Source: Vesta saturnalis
Taxonomy: Eukaryota; Arthropoda; Insecta; Coleoptera; Lampyridae
Length of the DNA: 64,000 nt
Assembly: GCA_036346205.1 (NCBI GenBank)
Contig: JARFJB010000821.1
Span: 1,701,722 to 1,765,721 of the forward strand
Direction: 5' to 3'
A model generated the notes under the pieces. It did no database searches. It had not been told where the DNA came from and saw only the letters and a program-made list of their open reading frames with translations. Made by a program: the position numbers and the translations under genes. Positions 46,170 to 57,592 of this stretch are shown here, in pieces (the stretch's first letter is position 1; every line of letters begins with the position of its first letter).

Positions 46170-46795
46170 CAGGGTGTCCACGGGGGAACTACGAAGAATT
46201 CGTATACGTATTCTTTAAGCAATTTTAAGCAAAAATGATTATGTGCAATTTTTCACAATTTCGAACCCCCAAGGAAATATAAAGTAGTATAAAAGTAAGT
46301 AAAGGGAATATTCTTAACATCTGCTTAAGTCTTGCAATTGTCATACAAACAAAGCTTTTAATAACAATTTTCATTAACAAACTAACATGAACAACAATGC
46401 ACAACGAGATGACGAACAAAAATGGTTACAGCTGTTCAAAATGTGATCCACCAACCTCCACACATAATGCCACACGCCTTCGCAGCTCTCTTTTCCATTC
46501 GATATTTGCGAAATTGTCACGAATGTTGGTAAATGGATCAAAACTTCGTTCAATCAATTCTTCTCTTGAAGATGGTTTACTCCGCCCGTACACTAACGAC
46601 TTAACATGGCTCCACAGATAAAAGTCTAAGGTTGTGGGATCTGGTGATCTGGGCGGCCAGTGTACAGGTCCGTTTCTACCAATCCACCGGTTGGGACATT
46701 TTCTGTGCAAAAACTCCAACCAATACGTCAGCGTCGTCTGGAACAGGAAACTGCAGAACATTACATCACCTGAAATTTTGCACGCCCTATGACTA
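46170..46795. mobile_element. Mariner-like element, one end only
   Basis: CAGGGTGTCCACGGGGGAAC at 46,170, preceded by TA, is a mariner-type terminus. The minus-strand transposase follows inward. The opposite end is missing: at about 46,796 the sequence changes to the Ty3/gypsy relic, and no matching inverted terminus is visible up to 53,400. Confidence 0.7.
46426..46780 (-). pseudogene. Mariner-like transposase, C-terminal part
   Basis: Reads RKCPNRWIGRNGPVHWPPRS then PDPTTLDFYLW, containing the third catalytic Asp in PRSPDPT, and ends GGSHFEQL at 46,426. Upstream of LEFLHRKCP the frame is damaged and no second-Asp motif is readable. Related to, but clearly different from, the transposases at 2,173 and 32,489. 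Confidence 0.8.
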
Positions 46796-46797
46796 CT

Positions 46798-46925
46798 AGG
46801 TAGTAAATTAATAAATAAATGTAAAAGGAATATACAAGACCGCGCACAGAATGAAGTTTGAACGTACATATGAGAGTACGCTACTCTCGGTAGAGAGTAC
46901 TTAACTCTCGATTACCGTTACATCC
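46798..46925 (-). repeat. Candidate 3' LTR of the Ty3/gypsy relic
   Basis: On the minus strand, after the integrase C-terminus, the sequence TGTAACGGTAATCGAGAGTT begins a stretch of about 128 bp ending TTTACTACCTA at the mariner junction. TG...A ends just after pol fit a short LTR. It contains a stem CGAGAGTTAAGTACTCTC. No matching 5' LTR was found near 53,300, so this is tentative. Confidence 0.3.
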
Positions 46926-46975
46926 TTTTCGTGATTGTCTGGTATGCAAAGAACCCTCTTCGTCAGAACCCGAAC

Positions 46976-47984
46976 TTATAGTTGTAGTAAACAACTAATT
47001 TTGTCGATGGAGGTGACTCCTTCATAACTCTTTTGAGATCGTAGTGAACCAGGAGGGTCTTGTGTAAGAAATCTATCGTGATCTAAAACCTTCTTGATAA
47101 CATATGGGCCCAAATATTTAAGAAGTAATTTTAGACTACTGCCTTGGTTGGTACCACCGATACTTCCAACTAACACTTGATCTCCTTTCTGATATTTGTA
47201 TCCTTTGCATCTTCGTTTGTCAAACCTTTCCTTTAGTTTGACCTGCTTTTGTCGATAACATATTTAACTTCAGTTCTCAATTTTTAAAGATCTACACGTT
47301 CGTTCACTGACCAACGTTGTATTCGATACACATCTAGGTTTATAACCGAACATTACCTCGTAAGGTGTTTTTCCGGTGGGAGAATTCGTCGTTGAATTCA
47401 AACCCCAACGAACTTTCGGAACAAATACATCCCAAATATCTTCTTCCTCAGTACAAGTTGATGATAGTATTGTACGATAGTATCTTTCCACCTGCACATT
47501 TGCCTTTGGTGTGGCAGTGGCGTTGATAACATGCTTGATGTTTAAGGACTACAATAACCTTGAAATTGCTTCGATGTGTAGCACGAACCTCAATCACTGA
47601 TAATTCTTCGTGGTACTCCGAAATTATTAATAACGCTTTTTAGAAATACGACCAGAGGTCCTGTTTTCGTTGACCTTACAGCTTTCATAAAGGTAAATTT
47701 TGAAAAAGCGGCAATAATAACTCAGGTATGAGTTATTACGTTTTGATTTAACCAATGGGCGTAAGTGGCCTATATGTAGCGTATCAAAAGGTATTGCGAC
47801 CTTTTCGATGGGACTAAGAAAGCCTGTCCTCTTGCCACCAGGCTCCTTGTTATACCAACATTCCAGACAATATTTACATACCGTCGCATGCCTGCAAACC
47901 GATACAATTATGATATTGCTGAGATTGTTTTCTCCGCTGACATAAATCTGATGCCATCATGGTAGTGAAGAACAATTTGCCTAC
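46976..47984 (-). pseudogene. Ty3/gypsy integrase part
   Basis: Read from 47,984 leftward: RQIVLHYHDG, then KYCLECWYNKEPGGKRTGF (zinc-finger end) and PIEKVAIPFDTLHIGHLRP (catalytic core; the usual first Asp of HIDH is Gly). A damaged stretch follows, then VRWGLNSTTNSPTGKTPYEV (47,270-47,497), and a C-terminal SLKLLLKYLGPYVIKKVL (46,976-47,176) typical of gypsy integrase tails. Several frameshifts and stops. It would have inserted retrotransposon cDNA into host DNA. Confidence 0.75.
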
Positions 47985-48056
47985 AATAGGTGGTAGACTT
48001 ATAGGTGGTAGGCATGTATACTCCATGCCAGCCGGGGAGGTACCACCACCCTTACC

Positions 48057-49481
48057 ATGGGCTCCTTAATATTGGGTCTCCGATTTTCTGAGCTCGGTAA
48101 GGGCTGCCGGTTACCTTTTCCATCATCGTTAATCTATTCTCATCCTTATTCTTCCTTCTCGCCCTCACTGTCTTCCTATCGGATTAAAAGTCCCAAATTA
48201 AAAAATAAGATGGCTGTGGTTTCTAGGGTTATAAATTCCGGACGTAAAATCCTACCCCATTCGGATGTCCGGGAGGGCAGGGCTCAAGCGACCTCGGTCA
48301 TCGAAAGTATCAACTTTCTGATTCACTACTGCAACATCCGCGGTATCAGGTCTAATCTTAATGCTATTCACCAACATCTTGAACAATTACAACCTGATAT
48401 ATTGTTTCTATCTGAAACACAAGTCTCCTCTGAAAGCTCCGAGTCACCCGACTTGCAATTTCCTCAATACCATCTTCACTCTAACTTTCGATATAAAGGA
48501 GGCGTATGTGCGTACATCAAGGACAGAATTACTTGCAAGAGGGTTTCTTCCTTAGAAAATAAAAATTTTGACGTGATTTGGTTTAAACATTCAGGTCCTA
48601 ATTTTGTGAAATTCTACTGTTGCATTTATAGGTCTCCTAATGACAGCAACTTTCAAGACTTCTTCGATTACCTTAGTATGAAAGTTGACTATCTCCTGTC
48701 TCAGTTTCCATCTTGCGATATCTCATTTGTAGGCGATTTCAATGTTCATAACTCTAATTGGCTTCAATTTTCATCTACTACAAATCCCGCTGGTCATAGT
48801 GCAGAAACATTTGCTATTTCATGTGATCTCACACAAATGATTTCTGAACCCACAAGAATCCCTGATAACCCTAACCATACTCCACATCTTCTAGATCTAT
48901 TTCTTACATCAAACCCTCTTGTTTATAAAACTTCCGTTCTTTCGCCTTTAGGTCTTTCCGACCATTGTCTAATAAAAATCATTTCTACTGTACCTAATTC
49001 CACTGTTGTTCGCAAAACCGATAGAACCTTGTGGTGTTTTAAGTCAGCTCGATGGAGTGATTTACGGGATTTCTTTGCAACCTTTCCATGGCGTGAATAT
49101 TGTTTTAAGTCGTCCTCTTCTTCGGACATCGCTCTTTCAGTATCTGAAGTCATCCTCATGGGAATGGAGTTATACATTCCGAAAAAACAGTACCGTGTAG
49201 GTCATTCACGTTCCCAACCCTGGTTCAATAAGGCTTGTTCTGATGCAATATCTTTAAAAAATAAATGTTACATTAAATGGAAATCTAATAAATCGGTTGA
49301 CAGTCATGTCGAATACGTTGGTGCTAGAAATATCTGCAAAAGTGTCATCACTAAAACTAAAAAGTTGTTCGAACAACGAAAATGCAATGAACTAGCTACA
49401 TCTCCTTTAGGCAGTCGTAAATTTTGGTCTTTAGCAAAAGCCATTAGTAAAACTTTCGAACATCTTCATTTCCCCCCCTGA
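48057..49481 (+). pseudogene. LINE endonuclease domain (EEP family)
   Basis: Open for 474 codons. Motifs in order: YCNIRGIRSN (~residue 91), LQPDILFLSETQ (~112), GGVCAYIKD (~147), CCIYRSPN (~189), SFVGDFNVHNSNWL (~224) and LSDHCLI (~302). These are the Asn, Glu, Asp-Asn and Asp-His residues of exonuclease-endonuclease-phosphatase enzymes, which nick target DNA for target-primed reverse transcription. The first ~80 codons have no known domain. The frame stops at 49,481 and RT continues in other frames, so it is part of a broken polyprotein. Confidence 0.8.
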
Positions 49482-49534
49482 CATCTATTCACGGATCGGT
49501 AGTTGCTGATTCTGTAGACAAAGCCAATGTTTTT

Positions 49535-51207
49535 GTGGATTTGTTTGTATCAAACTCGTGTCTCAATGATTCTGGAAAAGATGTGCCCCTAGTCAACTCT
49601 TCTTCATACGTTATGAAACCAATTCATTTTCGGTACAAGCTCTTGGAATCGATCATCAGTAGGCTTGATCTCAATAAGGCGACTGGCCCAGACGGTATCC
49701 CAGCTATTGTCTTAAAGAAATGTTCCCCGAACTAGTACCAGTCCTATCTAAGCTCTATACGATCTCTATATCTTCTGGGAATTCCCTTCATCATGGAAGT
49801 TAGCAAATGTTCAACCTATTCCCAAAAAGGTGATAAGACCGATCCCTCAAATTACAGACCAACTGCCATCACTTCCATTTTGTCTAAAATCATGGAAAAA
49901 GCCATCAATCAGCAACTGCTCACGTTCCTTAAAACTAACAAACTCCTTAGTGACCACCAATATGGGTTTAGGCAAAGTCGTTCAACAGGCGATCTTCTTT
50001 CATATGTGACCCAAGTTTGGAACAATACAGTAGAGCAGTCCGGTGAAACAGTTGTAGTCGCTTTAGATATCTCAAAGGCATTTGACCAAGTTTGGCATAA
50101 GTGTTTACTTGCCAAACTCACCTCGTTTGGGTTAAATGATACGCTCATCAACTGGGGTTCTAGTTTCCTTGATAAAAGACGAATATGTATCGTAGTTGAT
50201 GGCTTTTTTCAAAAGAAGTTAGCATTAACGCGGGCGTACCACAGGGATCCGTTATAGCGCCTACACTTTTCTGCTGTACATAAACGACCTTATTTCTTCA
50301 ACAACTAACCCCATCCATTGCTTTGCTGACGATAGCACTCTTCACTGTAGTTCATCTCAGTCTACTCATAGTGATAATCCACCTTCTATGTCAAATCAAG
50401 AAATTAAAGCTGAAATGGCAAATTCAATCAACAAAGACATTCAACGTATTCTCGAATGGGGAAGCAATAATCTAGTTAAATTTAATGCTAACAAAACTCA
50501 GTGTTGCCTTATGTCCGCCAAAAAAGATGGATAATTTCCTGTTGTAAGTATGAATGGCTCAGTTCTTAAGTTTTCAGACTCTATTACTCTGTTGGGTATG
50601 ACTGTATCTTCAAATCTCTCATGGGTTGACCATCTTCTGTCAGCTACCAAAACAGCTGCTCGTAAAAAAGGATTTATTGTACAGATCTAAGCAGTACTTT
50701 ACCTCTCGACAACTCCTTCTGCTGTATAAGGCCCAAATTCGGCCTCATCTGGAATATAATTCTCACCTTTGGGTTAGTGCTCCCCAATACGCTCTCGATA
50801 TCGTTGATCGTATTCAAAAGAGAGCGATTAGGCTTATAAAGGACCCGTCCTTAACTTCTCACATACAGTCCCTTGAGCATAGAAGGATGGTTTCAGTTCT
50901 TTCTTTGTATTATCGTTATTACAACGGCTATTGTGCTGGTGAATTACATTCTTTGATGCCATCTCCGGCTATCTTTGCGAGAAACACTCGGTTCGCTCAT
51001 TCACATCATCAGTATGCAGTACAAATCTCCACTTGTCGTACCAAACGGGCGCAATCCACATTTTTCTACACGGCTTCTAAACTCCGGAATGATCTCCCTA
51101 GTTCATGTTTTCCTCTCACTTATGATGTGAGAAAATTTAAGGTAGCTGTTCATAGGCATCTATTGGCAATTCATTATCCCTCTATCCATCCTCCTAAGTG
51201 TTCCTGA
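49535..51207 (+). pseudogene. LINE reverse transcriptase domain
   Basis: Reads across several frames: LDLNKATGPDGIPAIVLK (~49,660-49,720), NYRPTAITSILSKIMEK (~49,850), QYGFRQSRSTGDLL (~49,960), VVALDISKAFDQVWH (~50,050), GVPQGSVIAPTLF (~50,235, after a shift), and the catalytic CFADDSTLH (~50,317-50,343). The thumb-like region LLLLYKAQIRPHLEYNSHLW begins near 50,713, and the frame ends TAA/TGA at 51,205-51,207. The FADD acids are intact. Confidence 0.85.
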
Positions 51208-51269
51208 GTGCTTTAGCACGATAGGCCTTATTTAGCCTGTTCAGGTTCACAATCATAAAAAAAAAACCT

Positions 51270-53310
51270 GTTTAGGTACTACCCACTTCTTTTCTTCTGA
51301 TGTGATTGGATACAGACGTCCATTTTGAAGACAATAATTCTTGCTTTTTGTTGGCTATCTGTAGGACATTTCAAAAATTTTGCTTACTATGTCCTTACAT
51401 TTTTCATCCGAAAGTTGAACATGTAGATCCAGTCATCTTGTTCTATGCTAACTGCTCCTGCCTGTATTATGTTTCCGTCTGTAGGAGAGTCTACTATAGG
51501 GTTCCCGCTTATTACATCTGCGTGGTTAATTTTTGTTCCGGGACGATAATCGATGTCAAATGAATACTCTTGAATGGACAACCATCATCGACCAATTCTT
51601 GGAATAAGGTCCCTTTTTCTCAGAGTTGTGCTAACTGCATTACAATCCCCTCCTAATTTAAAATGAATTCCTGTAAGGTAGATCCGGAAGTGTTTTGGCG
51701 AGTGAACCACAGCCATAGCTTCCAGCTCATACGAGTGATATTTTTGCTCTTCTTTTGTAGTTTGCCGTGAAAAGTACATTACTGGCTTAATAAGATCGTT
51801 GCTTTGCTTCTGCAATAGAATTCCTCCTATACCATACTTTGATGAGTCGGTGTGCACTTCTGTAGGCAACTCAGGATCATATACTGCTAGAACGGGTCTA
51901 GAAGTCAACTTTAACTTAATGGTTTCGAAAGCCGTCCGTTGTTCGTCTCCCCAGTTAAACCTGACATCCTTCTTTGTCAAATACATCAGGGGCCTTGCTA
52001 TCGTAGCAAAATCCTTTATGTATTTTCTGAAATAGCTAGTTGATCCTAAGAACTGTCTAGTTGTGTGAATATCCTTAGGTTCGGGGAATTTTACAACTGC
52101 TTCATCAGTTTTTCTGGTTCCAGGTTGTATTCCTTGACTAAAAAAAACTGACATTTTGATATCTGTAAGGTGAGTCCTGCTTCCTTTAGTTTAGTAAGTA
52201 CATTTCTCAGATTGATTAACCCTTCCTCGACAATTTTAGATGGTAGGAGTTCATCATGCACATGTACTAGGGTGTTTCTGTGTCTTAGGTATCCAAGAAC
52301 TTTATTTATTGTCCTCTGGAAGACGGTTGGTGCATTGGCTAAACCAAATCCCATTCTCGTATATTGAATATGTCCATCAGGAGTGACAAAAGCGGTCTTT
52401 GGGATAGATGATTCTTCCATCTCAATTTGATCGTAACCGCTTGTCAGGTCCAAACTCTATCTGCAATCATCTACGTGTGGAAGCGGAAATCTATCCTTTA
52501 TAGTTTTAGAATTTAAAGCACGATAATCGACGCACATGCGCGGTTCTCGATTTTTCTTTTTTACTAACAAAATTGTACTCACAAATGGTGAACTTGACTC
52601 ACGAATAATGCTGTTAGTTTGCAATTCATGGACGATTTCGCGTACAACTTTTCTCTCGTTGTGAGGTGAATTTGCATTTTGAGAATGTTTGCTTTACCTA
52701 ATTCACTGGTATTTTGAGCAACACTACATCGATTTTCATTTAACGATTGTACTAAACAGTTTACACGATGAAGAGGTGACGATTCATTATATAAGATATC
52801 CTTTTCTGATAACAAAGGTCGATTGAAAACAGAACATGTTGAAATATTGTTAGAGGAAAAACTTTTGTCCTCAAAGCAAACCACACCCGTAGCTAGAATT
52901 TGACTTTTGCTCACCTGGAGTTCATGTTGATATGTGTTGACTAGGGAGATGTGCCCGTTGTCACCATTCGTAATGCACTCTTCAACGTAATGCTCTTCAG
53001 TGATTCCAGCTAAGAGATGAACTTTTTCTCCAAAGATTACCATTAAAGCTTGACCTTGGTTCGGAAAACTTTGTCCAATCACGAGAAGTATGTCTTGACC
53101 GTGATCTAGTGCAACTATGGCAGTGACTTTTCCCTTGGCTTCATCGATGGTAATATCTACATCAATCACCCCAATTGCACTAATGATTTGATTTCCATAG
53201 CCGCAACGACAATACTAGTTGCTTTGTAACTTAAACCAAGAGAACAGCTGTCACTTTCACGTATCAAAACTGCTACACATCCCGAATCTAAAAATGTCCT
53301 CATGTTAAAA
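51270..53310 (-). pseudogene. Ty3/gypsy protease, reverse transcriptase and RNase H
   Basis: Protease: the active-site FLDSGCVAVLI lies at about 53,270-53,305, and the chain runs to about 52,600. RT: LLVKKKNREPRMCVDYRALN (~52,505-52,565), LDLTSGYDQIEM (~52,420-52,455) and MGFGLANAPTVFQRT (~52,320-52,365). The catalytic Y-x-DD box is destroyed, reading HVHDELLPS near 52,245. RNase H: PTEVHTDSSKYGIGG (~51,830-51,870) and YHSYELEAMAVV (~51,715-51,750). It ends with FDIDYRPGTKINHADVIS (~51,515-51,570), the usual link after RNase H. Dead through the RT lesion, a stop in the RT N-terminus, and frame breaks. Confidence 0.85.
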
Positions 53311-53780
53311 TATAAAATAGTAGCGAGCATCTCATACTACCCATAACTTCTCGCTCTCGCTTCTCTGTGCGTTGTCCACGTACATTCGAATACATCAAAC
53401 GAGATCGACTACTAATATTAGTACCTACTAGTTTTTGGACCTTTATCTCGAGATATTTTAATAATCAACTAATTCGATTAGTCCTTCTCGATTATCTCCA
53501 TCACCAATCTATGCCATCATTTGGAGCAAATTTGGTCCTAATTTGTTACCCTGAAATCAAATTAGTTGTTAGTGTTTTTCATAAAATGTTTGGACAAAAA
53601 AGTTACGGAAACCACGAAAACCGTGTGAGTATGGGTCAAGTAATTAATATAACTTAATTTGGTAGCTACAAAATAAATAAAATATAATTTTTGAACTAAA
53701 ACTATATATTAATGTTTCACCATACCTATTACAAAAATATAATTCAACCTTCCATAACGCTACGGTTAAAACCCTGTTAA
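53311..53780. other. Spacer, no gene seen
   Basis: Beyond the protease start there is no readable gag on the minus strand. A 96-codon plus-strand frame (53,367-53,657) has no recognisable feature. Confidence 0.4.
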
Positions 53781-53811
53781 TATTTTATTTTTAAAAAATC
53801 GTTCTTTTTCA

Positions 53812-53965
53812 CACGAGCCGCAAGCGGCATGTATATTGTACATAGTCGGCGTTTCGTTGTGGCTCTGTTTTTCGCCTTTTGTTACAAGCCGCAAGCGGCA
53901 TATACAAAGTCGGCGTTGCATAACGGCTTTATCTTTGGCCTTTGACAAGTACATACCGCAGAAAC
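53812..53965. repeat. Two ~71 bp direct repeats with GCCGCAAGCGGC hairpins
   Basis: GCCGCAAGCGGC, a perfect 5 bp stem, lies at 53,817-53,828 and again at 53,888-53,899. In both repeats it is followed by CATATA-like sequence, AGTCGGCGTT and a TTTGCCTTT-like part. A third partial AACGCACCGCAA lies near 53,962. Together they sit 40-190 bp upstream of a TATA box. Confidence 0.6.
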
Positions 53966-54003
53966 GCACCGCAATTTTTTGCAACTGTTGGCCTTTTTAA
54001 AAC

Positions 54004-54050
54004 TATATAAGGTTTTTCTTTATTTAGTTGGAGCTGAAGCTGAGTAATTA
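54004..54050 (+). promoter_or_regulatory. Candidate promoter with strong TATA box
   Basis: TATATAAGG at 54,004-54,012, followed about 25 bp later by TTTAGTTGGAGCTGAAGCTG. The next plus-strand frames belong to the polymerase relic from about 54,330, with a short frame starting MTTSTTQETFFF at 54,179 between them. It may be the element's own promoter. Inferred only from spacing. Confidence 0.3.
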
Positions 54051-54329
54051 TTTCTATCTAAGCTTTCAAATCAAGCGGATGTGCATTCTGTTGCGTTGTA
54101 TTTTATTTGTGAATTTAACCGAAAGTTTAATCATTTGTTGAAAATAGTGTTCAAAAACGCGCGTTTTTTAAAATTACCATGACAACATCAACAACTCAAG
54201 AAACATTTTTTTTTATTAGGGGAGACCGGGGGAATACCGCGCGCTTAAGCAAAATGACTTGTAACAGGTAATTATCATCCTATTTATCGTTCAACGGTTT
54301 CCAAATTTTAAGGAGCACGCTAAGCCATT

Positions 54330-55910
54330 TGAATGATGAGCAGCTGCAGTTATTAACTAAAAAGGGATGTATCCGCATGAATATGTAGATACGTGTGCTA
54401 AATTTGACGAAACTAGTCTCCCAGATAAAGAGAGATTTTACAGTAAGTTGAGGCTATCACATTACAGATAGTAATTATGCGCATGCTCAAAACGTTTGAC
54501 AGAAATTTCAAATTAAAAATTTAGGTCAATATAGCGATGTTTATCTGACATGTGATGTGGTTCTACTTGTTGACATATTTACAAATTTTAGAACTAAATG
54601 CATAATAACGCATAAGCTAGATCCGGGATTCTTTTACACCGCTCCCGGATACATCTGGCAGTGCATGTTAAATTACGCTAAAGTTAGACTGGAGCTGCTC
54701 ACCGATGTAGATGTTATTGTTCGTGAAAAAGGGTATAAGAGGTGGAATAATGCAATGCTGTACTAAATATAACAAAGCAAATAATAACTGTATCATCCTC
54801 TTACATCCTTTACACAGATGTGGTTAACTTATATGCCAATGTTTGGAACTGAACGAGTTCTAATGGCTTAGCGAGGCACAACTAAATTTTTAATTTATCG
54901 AATGATGCGAGCAAAGGATTAATCCTTGAGGTGATCTATTATATCACAACAATTTGCATCATCGCCTTAAAAATATTCCATTCTGCGTTGAACATGGTAC
55001 TCCACCTGGTGGTAAAAGCAGGAAACTACTCGCAACGTTGCATTCTAAGACTAAGTATCTCATTCATTATCGTAATTTGAAACAATGCCTTCAAGCAGGC
55101 CTTATGCTTGAGAATGTTCATGCTCGATTAGCTTCAACCAAGTTGGCTTAAAGCATACATAGACTTAAATACAAGGTTACGAGCAGAATCCACTAACTCC
55201 TCTGAAAAAAATTTGTACAAGCTGTTAGATAAGACCAATTTTGGCAAAATTATGGAAAATGTGAAAAATCACAGAATTGTTAAACTTGCCACCAGTGGTA
55301 GCTATGGAGCCAATTATTACATTTCCCAGCCGAATTTCCATAGCAGAGAAATATTTGATAAGGAACAGGTAACTAGCGAGTTATCTGAGTTGAAAATGTG
55401 CTTTAATATGTATGAATGGTTTTTTATGTATATCTAAAACATTAATGTACGATTTTCACTATCATTTCATACAACATCAAATTCAACGATGATTGCATGA
55501 AATTATTATATATGGATATCGATAGCTTTGTATATGAGATGCAGTGTGCGGACGCGTATGGTCTTATACGTTCTGATTATCCCGCAGATAGCGTATGTAA
55601 CATTCCAAGATGTAATAGTAAAGTAATTGGCTTAATGAGACGCAATTAGTGGCAAAATAATCACGGATTGGGCGGCCTTGGAATCTAAAATGTATAGCTT
55701 TGGGATTAAGCATTATTTAAAATTCCTAAGAAGCGAGGATATTACAAGCGTCACACAAAGCAGCATCATAACGAAAAGTCACCTCGTTTATAGTATAGAA
55801 TAGCGTAAAGTCGCTATTAGTAATCGGGATGACAAGACATATTTGTTGCCTAATGGCATCATTATGCTGCTTTGGGGACACTGCAATATCCCCGATACTA
55901 TGGATTTAGG
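54330..55910 (+). pseudogene. Polinton/Maverick-type protein-primed DNA polymerase B relic
   Basis: Readable pieces in order: a GVYPHEYVDTCAKFDE-like stretch (~54,365), DVVLLVDIFTNF (~54,553), LDPGFFYTAPGYIWQCML (~54,620), LELLTDVDVIV (~54,690), a YNKANNN region (~54,770), FCVEHGTPPGGKSRKLL (~54,980), NFGKIMENVKNHRIVKL (~55,238), the catalytic YMDIDSFVYEM (~55,509) and KVAISNRDDKTYLLPNG (~55,810). This order matches the family-B polymerase of Polintons and adintovirus-like elements. Numerous stops and frameshifts, and one stretch is missing between 55,437 and 55,500. The exonuclease domain and TPR1 insertion are only partly visible. It is an ancient integrated element, not functional. Confidence 0.75.
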
Positions 55911-56469
55911 TTAAGAAATTAGCTATTACTATTATCATCTTTATTATTATGTTATAGGTTAAGAAACGAACAGACATAGACATAGACAGATTTAGAGAGT
56001 ATTTATTATTATTTTACATATGCGTAAACATTATATACATGTTATCTAACAAATATTTATTATATATGAAAATATGTACATGTTATACAAAACTTGATTT
56101 AATAATCCAGGAGTCATGTGATTTATCCATACCAAGCCATCGAACGTATGGTTTGTTCCCCTTACGACGTAACAGTTCTCAACGCGAAATACATCTGGAT
56201 GAGCTGTTGTCTGTAGTTCTTAACCGTAAAATCACCCGGCAAACTTCGTCGGCATTCTTCGACTTTAAAAGGCGTGTCTATAGATATTTAGAATAGCAAC
56301 CTATCACTGTTAAAATATACGTATGATTGCGGTTTTCTTCAGCATACGGAATGCATTCATATAAATCCGTCTGCCAGAAATCATCCTGATGCTTAACAGT
56401 GGTTCGTTTTCTTATGAAATCCTTCCGTGCAATTCTTCAACAACCATTCTTTAAAGACGTTACTGCTAA
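55911..56469. other. Spacer between the two Polinton-like gene groups, no clear gene
   Basis: Contains the frame 56,039-56,296, whose later part (residues about 40-85) is basic and could be a fragment of another element gene, but I cannot identify it. Confidence 0.3.
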
Positions 56470-57353
56470 TGCAACTTTTTCTAAATATTATCAACATCTC
56501 TGCTAAGGATACTTATATCGCCATGTATATGACTAATTTCTTCCTCAAGTTTCTGATCCCGCTCAACCAATAATTTTGTAAACAATAAATCGATATCACT
56601 CTTTATTTTAAGTTTTAGAACTTCCTTACACTTATCAATATACTTTTTGGTAGCTACATCCGCATGTAGTATTGGATCACGACGTTGCAAACTCTTTTAC
56701 CTTGAGCCTCCTCAGCCATTCTCAGTTAATTTTAAATTCGTCTTACCTACGTAATTCCTAGTTGCAGCATCATCTTCTGGGGTGAATTCAAAGACATTGC
56801 AAAGTTTTTTATTTTGCATACCATCCCCGGTTAATTTGATATTTGCAATTGCATTTTTAAATGCGATAGCGAATGTCTGCCAAGCTTTTCGATAGGCATT
56901 ATTATACAATTATGCCTTCCTGTCGGAGCTCTTCTTCAATACTAATGATTTCGTTATCATGTTCAGTATGACCTGCTGCTTTCGATGCATGCAACAGCCT
57001 GAGCCGTTCAACAAGTTCGCGAGGAGTATTCCAGTATACATAGTCTTCCCCTCTATTCGATAACTTCTTAATGAATGGCTTCAAGTCTTCCGATATTTGG
57101 TGCCTATGATAGCTCCATGAAGGTCGTGATTCTCCCTATATGCGTTAGTTTTAGCTAGAATATCGACATAGATCGTCTCGTCTCTCAGCGCATACTTTTT
57201 CGACTCTTTCAATAGAAGCAGTTCGTCAGTTTGCACCACTAATTTTCTTCCATATTGGACATTAATAATTTTAATATTTTTTAAGCGGTATTTATAATCG
57301 ATAACCATATTACAAAGTTTTAATGCAGGTTTGAGTTTGCCTTGGCCAACCAA
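56470..57353 (-). pseudogene. Further genes of the Polinton-like element, minus strand
   Basis: Four minus-strand frames in a row (57,353-57,081; 57,084-56,902; 56,909-56,712; 56,690-56,481) are end-to-end and may be one or two broken proteins. The second includes YVYWNTPRELVERLRLLHAS and EHDNEIISIEEELRQEGII, wording I associate with a conserved protein of insect and hydrozoan Polinton-like elements. The last includes HADVATKKYIDK and a coiled-coil-like Glu/Lys-rich stretch. Lying tail-to-tail with the polymerase 600 bp away fits one element. Function unknown; a structural or regulatory role cannot be decided from sequence. Confidence 0.5.
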
Positions 57354-57590
57354 ATTTAATTGCTTTAAAAGATCATTCAGGATGTAATATTAATAACTGA
57401 CTTTATATATCTATTGTGTTCAGTATTTATACCAAATTCTTAACAATATCGAGAATGTGGTTTTCCGCTGTCATTATTATAGAAAAATCGATTTCTTAGA
57501 ATTATTGAACATCCTGATGTAGAAATTATTATTTCTTCTTGCGAAATTATTCATTCACCAAACCTAAATTAGTCAAATCTAGAATTCATC
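57354..57590. other. Spacer, no gene seen
   Basis: AT-rich stretch ending at the TA target of the next element. Confidence 0.4.
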
Positions 57591-57592
57591 TA

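Larger units (their letters stand above)
47985..51270 (+). mobile_element. Non-LTR retrotransposon (LINE), jockey/CR1-like group, nested
   Basis: About 3.3 kb with an apurinic-like endonuclease followed by reverse transcriptase, ending in an A-run (ATAAAAAAAAAA) at about 51,270. No ORF1 is visible, so it may be 5'-truncated or belong to a single-ORF group. It sits inside the gypsy pol. Frame breaks near 49,481, 49,735, 50,225 and 50,533 make it inactive, but the sequence is otherwise well preserved, suggesting a fairly recent insertion. The clade is a guess from RT wording; boundaries are accurate to about 20 bp. Confidence 0.8.
46926..53310 (-). mobile_element. Ty3/gypsy retrotransposon relic, split by a LINE
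   Basis: Minus-strand pol domains appear in the canonical Ty3/gypsy order: protease, reverse transcriptase, RNase H (53,310-51,270), then zinc-finger/integrase (47,984-46,976). A non-LTR element (47,985-51,270) interrupts it between WVVPK and RQIVLHYHDG, in the connection before the integrase zinc finger. No gag or env was recognised. Stops and frame breaks throughout show it is dead. Confidence 0.8.

Noticed and set aside
46798..53310. Envelope or gag gene for the Ty3/gypsy relic
   Set aside because: No readable gag upstream of the protease and nothing env-like after the integrase.
54179..54270. Short frame starting MTTSTTQETFFF as a gene of its own
   Set aside because: It stops after about 30 codons; it may be the start of the decayed polymerase, but this cannot be shown.
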